Shown here: in pieces, positions 32,578 to 44,100 of the stretch | Position numbering within the stretch: position 1 is the stretch's first letter | How the letters are laid out: every line of letters starts with the position of its first letter | Source: Owenia fusiformis | Taxonomy: Eukaryota > Annelida > Polychaeta > Sabellida > Oweniidae | Assembly: GCA_903813345.2 (NCBI GenBank) | Contig: CAIIXF020000008.1 | Span: 19,516,822 to 19,580,821, forward strand | DNA length: 64,000 nucleotides | Direction of reading: 5' to 3' | Translations under genes and position numbers: made by a program | The notes under the pieces: model-generated | The model's database searches: none | The model's input: only the letters and a program-made list of their open reading frames with translations | What the model was told of the DNA's origin: nothing

Positions 32578-35500
32578 TCACACGAACACATCCGGGAAGT
32601 CGGTCATCCATTTTGTGACTACGTCAATGTTGAGAGCACCAAGCTCATACAGGAAACGTTTGTGTTTACACTTAACTACAACACCAGCCGCCTTTGCACA
32701 ATTAATCACATTGTAGACCATACCTGAATAATTCAAAATAAGACATGCGCTTAGTATTTACTATTCAATTCTACAAAATAATAAAAATCAACTTTTACTC
32801 CCGTGTGAAATATTGTGATATATGTATTTAAAAGTTATGTTATAAAATATACCATCTTATGCCTCAATGCGAAATGTTTAAGTTGTCAGTTTATCTTTCA
32901 CTGTGGAAATTCAGCTTGTTCTTTTTATGTTTTTTGGATGTATGTATTATTTGTGAAAGATGCGCACATATTCGCTTGGACAGAATAAAATAGTTGTTAC
33001 TTATGAGTTATTTGCGATTCTGACCGTATAGGCTAGTATTGTTGTAGACCAAAATGTTCATGACATTGAAGCATGTTTTTTCAGTTTTCATCTTCTCCAA
33101 TTTCTAATGAAAAAATATATTACTATTCCATGAAGCAATTTGGGCTATTCTGTAACCATCCTTATTCTGGTACTTCGCAAGATTCTCGATTGAAACTCGA
33201 CCCACAACATCACGAGCGCATTCCGACATTGCATCAGGAAAAGCTGAAACATGGGATGCACTTCAGAATGGCATAAAAACGTGCATTATAAAAAACAACT
33301 GTCGTTTGCGTCAAGAATATCAAATAAAATATTCAACCCAAGAGTGTTGAATATTTTGCAATCTCAAAATCTGAGGTACCAGGTTTCACCTGAACATATA
33401 ATATGGTAGTATCATTTGACAAGGCGTGACCTCAACATACAGTATGGTAGTATCATTCGACAAGGCGTGACCTCAGCATACAGTGTGGTAGTATCATTTG
33501 ACAAGGCGTGACCTCAACATACAGTATGGTAGTATCATTTGACAAGGCGTGACCTCAACATACAGTATGGTAGTATCATTTGACAAGGCGTGACCTCAGC
33601 ATACAGTGTGGTAGTATCATTTGACAAGGCGTGACCTCAACATACAGTGTGGTAGTATCATTTGACAAGGCGTGACCTCAACATACAGTATGGTAGTATC
33701 ATTTGACAAGGCGTGACCTCAACATACAGTGTGGTAGTATCATTTGACAAGGCGTGACCTCAACATACAGTATGGTAGTATCATTTGACAAAGCGTGACC
33801 TCAACATACAGTGTGGTCGTATCATTTGACGAGGCGCGACCTCAACATACAGTATGGTAGTATCATTTGACAAGGCGTGATCTTTCCTATACATTTATTA
33901 AATTCATTTTGGTAAGTACCAGGGCAATCAATACAGCGTTCTGACCGACGGGAGCCGACAGTAAAGAAAGATGAATTACGATATGATCATACTTTACAAA
34001 TCAAATCACTCCTACCTGCAATGATCTTATCAGCTTTAGATGTTTTCTTTTGGTTGGCTGTAACAAGAAATTTAAGACAATAACGTCATATTATAGGGTG
34101 TTAAAATCAAATTTTATGTCACCAGGTGGTGACCTTGTTATAACGACCAGTATTCAGCGATCACCGACGGTAACAAAGTGTTACGTTTTTTGTAATCATT
34201 CCCAATGACTTGTCAGCTGGTGACATATTCTTGTTTTTTCCAATTAAATACATATTGTTTTAGTCGGTATTCGCGAATGCAACTTTCGGCTGTCGGCTGA
34301 CGAATTAACCTACTATTTTATGGGCACCTCATTTAAATAAGAATCGAACCTGCCACTATTCCATTCATATTTAGATGAGTTGGTCATAAAATAGTATGTA
34401 AAGCCCCCCTCACATATGAACGAATCCACTTAACACATTCTTTCGAATAGGAATTGGGTGAAATTCCTTCCAATTACTGTAGTATATGTACATTGTGCAT
34501 CGTTGGGGTGTTCGTATGTGTAAGTATCCCTTCGGAAAGCTTCGGACGATTTCGGAACCATGCGCAAAGATGCGCTTAGGTTCGCATTTACCCAATTCGC
34601 AAGACTGCGTTAGGTAGATTCGTTCATATGTGAGGGGCCTTCAATCCGGTAGCCGACAGCCGAAAGTTGCATTCGCGAATACAAGCTTAGTTGTCAGTGT
34701 TTTACCTTGGGTGAGGAAGGAGCGTAATTTTATTATTTCATTTACAAGATTGCAGTTGACTTCGTTGACACTTATTAATTCGAAATCCAAAGTTGCTGCC
34801 ATAATCCAATATTGTATCAGTTTTGATGTGTAATTATCACAGGTTGATAATTCTTGATTTAAAGCAGTCGCAACATCCTAAAACATGACAGTATCCATGT
34901 TCTACATCTACTTAACTCGACGTACAGTCAAAATAACAACATATATGACCTTCCGCTTTTTAGAATTTTTGTTTTCTCGATTTATAGCCCCTTGAAAGGT
35001 CGTGGGTTCTGACTTTTAGAAAATTTGAGAAAATAATGGCAGCTAAATTGCTAGATATTTGATTTTCAAATAAACAGCAATTCCAGTATTAGTCCCGTAT
35101 TGGATTACTACATTGGTGTAAACGCAATGAATTATAGTTTGTAATTTAAATTATGTTTAGGTGTAAATCAGTGAAACAAAAATAATTTGAACATCTTCAT
35201 TATTAACTTAAAATTTAAATATTGACTTACTGTACTCCGGGTATTGTTCGCGTGCGATTTAATTTCGCTTTGTTCGCGAATGTAGTAAAATCGCGAACAT
35301 TTATCGTCGCGAAATTTGTCTTTTAAATCCCCTGTGATTTGACTTTTGATATGTTCCATTCGGTGTAAAACGTTTCCTCCAGTGTTGTTTGGTGATAATT
35401 CAAAAAAGACCTAAAATGTCTAACATTTTGAATTGGCTTAATAGGCCAACAAAGGCAAGAACTGTTGACGACAATGATATCCTACAAATTGAAGTTGAAA

Positions 35501-35832
35501 AAGCCATTCAAGAATATTCAAATAAATGCCCTAAACGTGGGAAATACAAATATTATTTGGATTCTAAACGGGCTAAAATACGCATTTATTCACGGTTATC
35601 GGAAAAAAATTCAACTTGTGCAATCTGCGAAATGTCATCAACTCAAATCCGCGAAATTAAATAGCCGCGAAATTGCAATTTTGAAAAATCGCGAAATTTT
35701 ATAGCGTCGAAATTTACCCGGAGTACAGTACTTGGTCATATTGACAAACAGTCTGATCAGAGGAATGAGTATCATATTTAATCGCAACTTTGTATTTAGC
35801 AATAAGCATTGACCGAGCGCAGGAGTCGATTT
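32578..35832 (-). CDS. Secreted-protein paralogue, copy B (five exons, first exon not found)
   Basis: Minus-strand exons: 35832-35732, 34877-34706, 34057-34016, 33243-33124 and 32723-32578. Frames are open throughout and every phase is conserved with copy A. Substitutions include Asn to Tyr in STCDNY and Leu to Ser in AMSEC; all seven cysteines remain. The donor of the first listed exon has changed from GTAAGT to GTACTG because a 499-bp element inserted right after GTA, and the donor at 33123 reads GTAATA. No signal-peptide exon equivalent to 26839-26776 is visible upstream, so this copy is either using another first exon or is a recently disabled pseudogene. Confidence 0.7.
33392..33880. repeat. 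41-bp minisatellite, 12 copies
   Basis: The unit begins GACCTCAACATACAGTATGG and ends TTGACAAGGCGT, with TATGG/TGTGG variants. It lies in the intron between the last two exons of copy B. Copy A has about one unit (near 22905-22945) and copy C nine. The penultimate unit carries a shared TCGTATC and GGCGCGAC variant in both B and C. Confidence 0.95.
34266..34683. repeat. MITE nested within a MITE
   Basis: The outer element has TTCGCGAATGCAACTTTCGG ends and is uninterrupted in copy A (23858-24026). Its centre is split here by a ~240 bp MITE (about 34403-34640) with CCCCTCACATATGAACGAAT ends. The inner element sits between AAAG and CTTC, close to an AAA/TTT target. The same nest is present in copy C (44132-44550), so the inner insertion predates the B-C duplication. 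Confidence 0.8.
35230..35728. mobile_element. TA-flanked element carrying a captured coding fragment
   Basis: The ends CTGTACTCCGGGTA and TACCCGGAGTACAG are perfect inverted repeats flanked by TA (35228-35229, 35729-35730). Copy C has the uninterrupted site ACTTACTTGG, so this is a Tc1/mariner-type insertion private to copy B. TCGCGAA-rich arms surround a central frame starting ATG at 35416 (MSNILNWLNRPTKARTVDD), ending near KRGKYKYYLDSKRAKI. The KRGKY...RAKI pattern resembles the start of known transposon-associated, KRBA2-like proteins. It looks like a first exon captured by a MITE; homology is inference from memory of the pattern. Confidence 0.72.
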
Positions 35833-36628
35833 CTGCAATATAATTATAAGCATCGTGTGAACAACATGACATCACATCCTCAGTTTGTTCATCATTGTGT
35901 GAACATCATATTTTAAAGGCCCACTTTGCGTATTTCCAACGTGTTTGGGCAAAATTAAGACTTACATTTGAATTTCATTTATTGAATTTATTGATAAGAA
36001 CCTTATCTTTCATTTGACACCAACAATAGCTCAAACGGACCACATCAAAGCTTACAATAAATTATCAAAAAATATTTTCGATCTGTCGAGCTTTATACTC
36101 GTATATCAAATTTTTATCAATGTCATTGAAAGATGACAGAGTTGTTTGTATTACATGATACATTCAATTTAATAGAAGTGTTGCCATCTTTTAAATCAAC
36201 AGTAATTCAAAACATGCACTTTATTTAACATGCGTATGCACTTCTAATGATCTCTGAACTTCGTATGCTTTTCCTATGTGAGTTTTTTTGGGTTCAATAT
36301 TAAAGCAAATCAAACTTTGTGTCATATTTGAGCGAGTGTGTGAGTAACATGTTTCAATGATAATTTAATTTCAAGTCCTGAACTAATTGTTATAAAACGC
36401 GGTAACCTGACGTCCGTCAACACCAGGGATTGGTTGTACATAAACATTTTAATTGTTTTTTTTTATTATTGTATGTAACATAATAATCTCAACCCCTTAT
36501 GTAATATTTTATATAACACATGTAAACACACCAATTCTGGTGGATAAAATAAACATAAATAAATAAAACTAAAAGTTTTTATTATTAAAGGCTGATATTT
36601 CAGCAGCATCTTTGGAACTTCCTGATTA

Positions 36629-37838
36629 GTACTACGGCCAAGGCCATTTGTGTCCAAAACACCTAGATTCAATTTGACTTTAGATTCTTGTAGGTGACCC
36701 CAAGGCATGTAAAAAAAGTTTGTGAACCCTTGCAAAGCAGGCTCAGCAAATTTTATCATTTTCGAGTCGGAGTTTGACCATATGCTTTAAACTATTTAAT
36801 ATCTCATTTGAGGATATTGCAATTATAATGAAACATTGTTAATATATCAATAAGGCATGTTTGAAGAATTTCTGAAAGTTTGGGTATTATCCAATAAAAT
36901 TGAGTAGAGATATGGGATAATTTGTCCCTAAAAGTACATAATTTCTCTTCAAAATTTCTTAATCAGTCGATAGTTAATCAGTCATTTAAAAAACAGTAAG
37001 GGCCTTTGGTACTTACATTTTATATTTTTTACAGCTTATCATTGCCATACCCCATAAATCCGTTTAGGGTATGTGTGGTCAGCAATTGGAAATACATGTA
37101 TGTGTACTAATAACATTTTTCAAAATTGTATTTCAGGTGCCATTCTATCCTAATGTTGTTCATGTAGTTATGGTATGTTAAGAAAAAATCATGATGATAA
37201 TATGTTATATTACACTCCCAATCATAAGTTTTGTAACTGGAAGTCCCCCTTTGAATCACTTATCAAAGCTTGTCATGCTGTTTGGCAATTTTAAACAAGA
37301 CATCAAAGCTTTTGAAATAAAGCAATAAGGAACAAAATCAAGGTTCAAACATTGACAGACCTTGATATGTTATCATATGAAAACTTGCAGTTACCAACCT
37401 TATGGAGGGGGTGTATATGCTTTGTATTATATGTGTCATAAATTGTTAAGTTGTAGGAACCTGAAGCCAAATGAAATAATAGTGCTTTACTTTCTCTCCA
37501 AGTGATCAATTCCGTTTTTTAAATGACTGATTATCGACTGATTAAGAAATTTTGAAGAGAGTTATCCCATATCTCTACCAAATTTTGGTGGATAAGACCC
37601 AAACTTTCAGGAATTCTTCATACATGCCTAATTGATATATTAATAATGCTTCGTTATAATTGCAACACCTTCAAATGAGAAATTAAATAGTTTCAAGCAT
37701 ATGGTCAAACTGCGACTCGAAAATGATAAAATTTGCTGACTCAGCACTTTTGAGTCTGCTTTGCAAGGGTTCACAAATTTTCTTTTACTTAATATTGAAT
37801 CTAGGTGGTTTGGACACAAATGGCCTTGGCCGTAGTAC
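36629..37838. repeat. Long inverted repeat element, copy in B
   Basis: AGTACTACGGCCAAGGCCAT (36629) is mirrored by ATGGCCTTGGCCGTAGTACT (to 37838). The arms are about 320-370 bp and moderately diverged; the loop is about 500 bp. A 97-codon minus-strand frame (36466-36759) runs across the left edge and is not supported as a gene. Duplicated in copy C. Confidence 0.82.
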
Positions 37839-38170
37839 TAGATCAATATAATGTCAACAACATGTCCGAACTTGCATGATGCATGGTACCTGGGGCAAAT
37901 TCTCTTCTCCTTAAAAACTTAGACAATATTTTTTGTTTATTTGCAATTGCGCTGCCATTGAGGAGATACACTGCTAACAGACGTTGACCAGCGATTTTAA
38001 CATTATTACAAGTACAGTACATAGGAAAATTTAGGAGTTTTCAACAAAAGATTTATTTTCAAATTAGTCTCATATGCACATTCTACAGGATGATCTATGT
38101 TGATGAGTTGGTTTTTGCTTACTAGGTAGCATTCGTAAATTCAACTTCCGACTGTCGGCTGACGATTCAC

Positions 38171-41100
38171 TCACACGAACACATCCGGGAAGTCGGTCAT
38201 CCATTTTGTGACTACATCAATGTTGAGAGCACCAAGCTCATACAGGAAACTTTTGTGTTTACACTTAACTACAACACCAGCCGCCTTTGCACAATTAATC
38301 ACATTGTAGACCATACCTGAATAATTCAAAATAAGACATGCGCTTAGTATTGCTGATATATTCTGTTTCTTATTACTATTCAATTCTACAAAATAATAAA
38401 AATCAACTTTTACTCCCGTGTGAAATATTGTGATATATGTATTTAAAAGTTATGTTATAGAATATACCATCTTATGCCTCAATGCAAAATGTTTAAGTTG
38501 TCAGTTTATCTTTCACTGTGGAAATTCAGCTTGTTCTTTTTATGTTTTTTGGATGTATGTATTATTTGTGAAAGATGCGCACATATTCGCTTGGGCAGAA
38601 TAAAATAGTTGTTACTTATGAGTTATTTGCGATTCTGACCGTATAGGCTAGTATTGTTGTAGACCAAAATGTTCATGACATTGAAGCATGTTTTTTCATT
38701 TTTCATCTTCTCCAATTTCTAATGAAAAAATATCTTACTATTCCATAAAGCAATTTGGGCTATTCTGTAACCATCCTTATTGTGGTACTTCGCAAGATTC
38801 TCTATTGATACTCGACCCACGACATCACGAGCGCATTCCAACATTGCATCAGGTAAAGCTGAAACATGGAATGCACTTCGGAATGGCATAAAACGTGCAT
38901 TATAAAAACAACTGTCGTTTGCGTCAAGAATATCAAATAAAATATTCAACCCAAGAGTGTTGAATATTTTGCAATCTCAAAATCTGAGGTACCAGGTTTC
39001 ACCTGAACATATAATATGGTAGTATCATTTGACAAGGCGTGACCTCAACATACAGTATGGTAGTATCATTTGACAAGGCGTGACCTCAGCATACAGTGTG
39101 GTAGTATCATTTGACAAGGCGTGACCTCAACATACAGTGTGGTAGTATCATTTGACAAGGCGTGACCTCAACATACAGTATGGTAGTATCATTTGACAAG
39201 GCGTGACCTCAACATACAGTGTGGTAGTATCATTTGACAAGGCGTGACCTCAACATACAGTATGGTAGTATCATTTGACAAGGCGTGACCTCAACATACA
39301 GTGTGGTCGTATCATTTGACAAGGCGCGACCTCAACATACAGTATGGTAGTATCATTTGACAAGGCGTGATCTTTCCTATACATTTATTAAATTCATTTT
39401 GGTAAGTACCAGGGCAATCAACACAGCGTTCTGACCGACGGGAGCCGACAGTAAACAAAGATGAATTACGATATGATCATACTTTGCAAATCAAATCACT
39501 CCTACCTGCAATGATCTTATCAGCTTTAGATGTTTTCTTTTGGTTGGCTGTAACAAGAAAGGTGCACGTAAGATATGGCAAGCCATTTTCAAAGGGCTAT
39601 ATCTTTAGTTAGAAGAATATTTTAACCACAAAAACAAAAGGTTCTGTTAGATCCATGTCTTGTCTTCAATAAATGACAGTAGGATGATAATCAAGTTGAA
39701 TGGATTATCTCTTAAGCTGTTCCTAATCCAACCATCTTCACCAATTTTCCCTAATTCTGACGCAATTTTCACCAAAAATGCAGCATTTTATTTCAGCTTT
39801 TATGGCAAAATTAAAATTTATTGCAAGGAATGATCTACCTCTAAAAAGGAAAACTTAATTACTTTGGGATTAGGATAATCCAAAAACAATAACTTTTTAG
39901 GCCGAATTTTTTACCTAAAAGTAGCAATTTATTAATGAGATTAATGCACGAAAACATTGAGCTATGTCACATGATTGATTTCCAAAAAGAAAAAAATGAT
40001 CTAAATGAGATAAGCATTATCTGATAATCCATTTGTCATTTTTACCTCATAGGCCATGGCCTTAGTGTATAGTGTATGAAAAGATGTCACTTAGAGCGAC
40101 ATTTAGATGTACCTTATTTTATGCAATGATGTTTATATATAGAGTTATATATGTTCCATAGATGGCATGATATATTCTACATAGGTGAGTGCTTAATACC
40201 CTGAGTGTGTATTCATTGTTGCAGAATTGCGTATTATAGATTTTTCAAAATGAGTATTCTGCTTTAATTATTACATTTATATGCACACTAGTATCTTGTT
40301 GACCTATATTCAGCACTGTGTTGATGTATAGGCCACTTATTATGGTCATAATTCAATCATGAAGTGTAGAGGCATAGATTCCAAACCAGGAAGTATTTTT
40401 ATGTCTGTCAAAATCCATTTGCATCCTAAGCATCCCTACATCTTATCCACATATGTTACTACATAATGAAACATAATAGTATATTCTTTGGTTTTACAAA
40501 GTTGTATGATTTTTGATAAGTGTAAAAGTTGTTTTTGGAGCATTTTTCTATAGCCATTTTGTAGGGAAAAAATGATGAAAAATGCACAATCATTTAATTT
40601 TAAGTATGACCTGAATCGATTGCAAACTTCATATTTGCACATTTGATGAGATAAACCATTTGTGTCATATTATGAAATTATTAAGGTTGCAGTCGATTCA
40701 GGTCATAGTGTATTTTTAGTATTTTGGTGATAATCAATGGAAACCAATGGCCTCTATAGGGATCTGCTGATATCCTCATGTTAAGTCAATGATGCACAGT
40801 CCCATGTAAGTCAATACAACCTTACTGAACTAAATGGCCCCTATCTCAGCCTATATGTGACCGAGCACTTTAATATTTTCCAAAGAGTTATATAACATTC
40901 TATTCTTCATGTTACACCTAAGAAATATTTCTTTTGACCATGGGGATATTATTTGCCAATAAACGCGCCTGTTCTTTTTATTGGATTGTTTTTGCTGATT
41001 GGGATTTTTATGAAATAAACAGTTTAATGCTATGGGTTTTACCCTTTGACAATAGGTGTATTGCCTTGTGTAATTATGATATTGTCACTCGATCACTCTA

Positions 41101-44100
41101 TTCCCTCAGTCAATACCTCGGGCTTTGTATGAAAAACCTTATACCTCGTACCCACGTACCCGCGTACTTGGGGCATGATATATTCTTTGAAGAGTTTAAT
41201 TCTAATGTTTAAGATTATTCAGATTATATGAATTGTTGATGCATTAATGCACTTGTAGACCTACGTGTTTGAATGGCGCTATTTTGACAATCAAAGAAAA
41301 ACTAAAATTAACAATTCTGGTTTTATTTTATGACTCTATATCTATCTATCTTTGACTAGACGAATTTCACATCTATGGATACTATGAATGTATTTATACC
41401 TCAGATAGCATTAGATTGAATAATCTTTTAGAACTTTAAAAATTGAACCCTTCAAAACTGTATCACCACCCATGTAAATGGGTATGAGATACGAATGTCA
41501 CCGCCTTGTAGTTTAAGTCAAATCTTGAAAAGAAAAGGTTATTTGAAGCAAGTTGAAAAATGACTTTTTAAACTTTTTGAACTTGAGAGGTCAAATGTCA
41601 AATCAAAAGTCAGATTTGACCTCTGAGAACTTGTAGGTGATTTTAAAAATTCGGTCAATTCGAAGCAAGTTGAAAAATACCTTTTAGACCCTCTTTACTT
41701 TGAGGTCATTGGCGGTCAATAATTGTAAAATCTAAAGTCAGATTTGAATTTTTGAGACCCTGACGATCATCTTGAAAAAATAATCAATTTGAAGACCTTT
41801 TTTACCTTCAAGAATGTACAGTAGTAAGAAAGAGGAGTGCATTCTTGTTGTATTGTTTTTGAAGAATGGACACTGTAAGCTATCTCAAACCAGTGGGGCA
41901 CAAAATATGATTGACAGTGTTTGGCTCAATATTACACCTTGACTGTCACATGCAGTTCACCGAAGCTGTACTTATTAAACCATTTTCAATCACTCAATAG
42001 TTGAATTGTAAACACAAAATAAATACACTTTTTAACTGTACCTTGCCTGATACATGCGGTGCATTGAAGCTGAACCCACTTCTCTACACATTTACCTCAC
42101 AGTTAATACAAAAGAATTTTTCTAAACTTGGATCATGGGTCATTTTAGATAAATTATTCAAAATTGGTCTTATGAGAACTAATAGCCTCAGGCCAAGCCC
42201 CTTTGCTATTATTTCTCGTAAAACCCAGTACTCATAGTTTATCCATAACTGAATGAACGATTAGAGGACTCAGTGACCTTCTATAAAATTACAAACTGAA
42301 CATGTTGCTATACCTTAGACGACTACCTGGTTGTTATTCACTATAGGGGGTCTCATTATAGGTTGGCATATAAAAATGCTTTTGGGTTCAATGACTGCCA
42401 CATGCACTTGGTTCGGGGTTGTTGTTTTTAGGGGCTGTAATTAGAATTAGAGGTTTTGGTTTTAATCAGGGATCCCAACTTTTCCCTAGGCCTATGCTGT
42501 AGGTCAATCAACGGAATTATGATTAAGCTTAGGGGTGCTGTGATTCAAGAAATTAATAGATGCTGCATCTAATATAACACCATTGTAATTAAGGGCATTC
42601 TTGAGTGGATTTGACCTAGGATGAAGAAACTACATAGGTGACCACGGGCTTTGAAACCCCATTACAAGTAGTATTCGCGAATTCAACTTACAGCTGCCAG
42701 ATCAACCTACTATTTTATGGCTCATTAGATATAAATAGCACCTGCCACTATTCATTCGTATTAAAATGAATTTGCCATCAACAGTAGGGTAAATCATCGC
42801 CTTTTACCCAACATATGACATCATGAATACTATCAAAGTGCAGTCTAATACCGAGTGAGCCAAAATGTAGCCCAAACAAATTCCGCATCTGTTAAAGTGT
42901 TATTTGGCATAATAAAACCTTGTTTAATGTTCTTTCATTTTACTAAGTTTAATTGACCCTGCCCAAATAGTCTGGATTTTATGGCTATAACATGGTCCAA
43001 AATGCCAGCCTCATCTCATGACTACGGGCTATCTCTGAGATAATGTCAACCCCTACAACAAGTAGGAGAACAATTTCTGTGACGGTGACCTTACATTCTC
43101 AACCGACCAGTGCAGGTCTGCCTGAAGGGACGAGGCTGAAATTTGTAGAATGGCCATAGAATTGTGACCTTGAGGAATGGACCCATAAAACATGGTTAAA
43201 TACAAAAAGATTAACTAAATATGATTTCAACTCATACTAGATGAATGAGTTAATAACATTTCTTTGGATGACATTTTTTGCCTCACCCTGTAATTCATTT
43301 TATTTTCACACTTATTCATTTCAGCCTGCCCAAACAAAGAGTCTAGATTGAATAGCCAAAACCAGGCACATGTAATTACAAAGAACTATTCAGTATATAA
43401 ATAGCTTTACGTGAATGACACAACTGTTTTATACACAAACAATACAAGGTAAAATACAGGATTAAGGCAATTCATAAGGCTGAGTAAGTCACTATCCGAG
43501 TGTTTGAAAATTATTTATGACACTTAGCTGCCCTCTATTTTGTAATTGTATAATATAAGTATGAAGCACCTTATAATATCAGAAAAAATACAAAAAAATC
43601 GCGAAAAAAAATACTAAAAAGTAGGTTCATAATTAAATTTTCCCCTTTACAGTTTAAATCATGTCTGAAAGTTCAATACAACTTTGCACTAAAAATTATT
43701 AAAAAGGCCTGCACTTGTGGTGAAAATTGCGTCAGAATTAGGGAAAATTGGTGAGGATGGGTGGATTAGGGACAGCTTAAGAGATAATCCAATCAACTTG
43801 ATTATCATCCTCATGTCATTTATTGAAGATAAGACATGGATCTAACAGAACCATTTGATTTTGTGGTTAAATTATTCTTCGAACCAAAGATATAGCCCTT
43901 TGAAAATGGCTTGCCATACCTTACATGCTCCTTTAAGACAATAACGTATGTCATATTATAGGGTGTTAAAATCAAATTTTATGTCACCAGGTGGTGACCT
44001 TGTTATAACGACCAGTATTCAGCGATCACCGACGGTAACAAAGTGTTACGTTTTTTGTAATCATTCCCAATGACTTGTCAGCTGGTGGCATGTTCTTGTT

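Larger units (their letters stand above)
28796..35905. repeat. Segmental duplication, copy B
   Basis: Homologous to copy A (19868-24664), with differences by insertion: a LINE fragment (30168-31048), an 843-bp TSD-flanked element (31484-32326), two expanded minisatellites, a MITE inside a MITE (34266-34683) and a TA-flanked element (35230-35728). The left boundary falls inside the methyltransferase-like coding exon. Confidence 0.85.
32373..37913. repeat. Tandem duplication unit, first copy (B)
   Basis: This 5.5 kb block is repeated almost immediately downstream (37966-47888, copy C) with very few substitutions, separated by 52 bp. It holds the five downstream exons of the secreted-protein gene plus about 2 kb of sequence absent from copy A. 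Confidence 0.88.

Noticed and set aside
33392-33880. Regular repeats suggesting a CRISPR array
   Set aside because: The units are contiguous with no unique spacers and the genome is eukaryotic; this is a minisatellite.
34345-34365. GAATCGAACC-like sequence as a tRNA T-arm
   Set aside because: No acceptor stem, D-arm or anticodon arm around it, and it lies inside a MITE.
36466-36759. 97-codon minus-strand frame as a gene (also at 45832-46116)
   Set aside because: It crosses the edge of a long inverted repeat, has no motif, and its extent differs between the near-identical copies because of small indels.
40934-41212. 92-codon frame inside the Spy-like element as its transposase remnant
   Set aside because: No recognisable motif and composition typical of AT-rich chance frames.
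39561-43931. The 4.4 kb insertion as an LTR retrotransposon or virus
   Set aside because: The ends are inverted, not direct repeats; no gag, protease, RT or integrase motifs, and no primer-binding site or polypurine tract.
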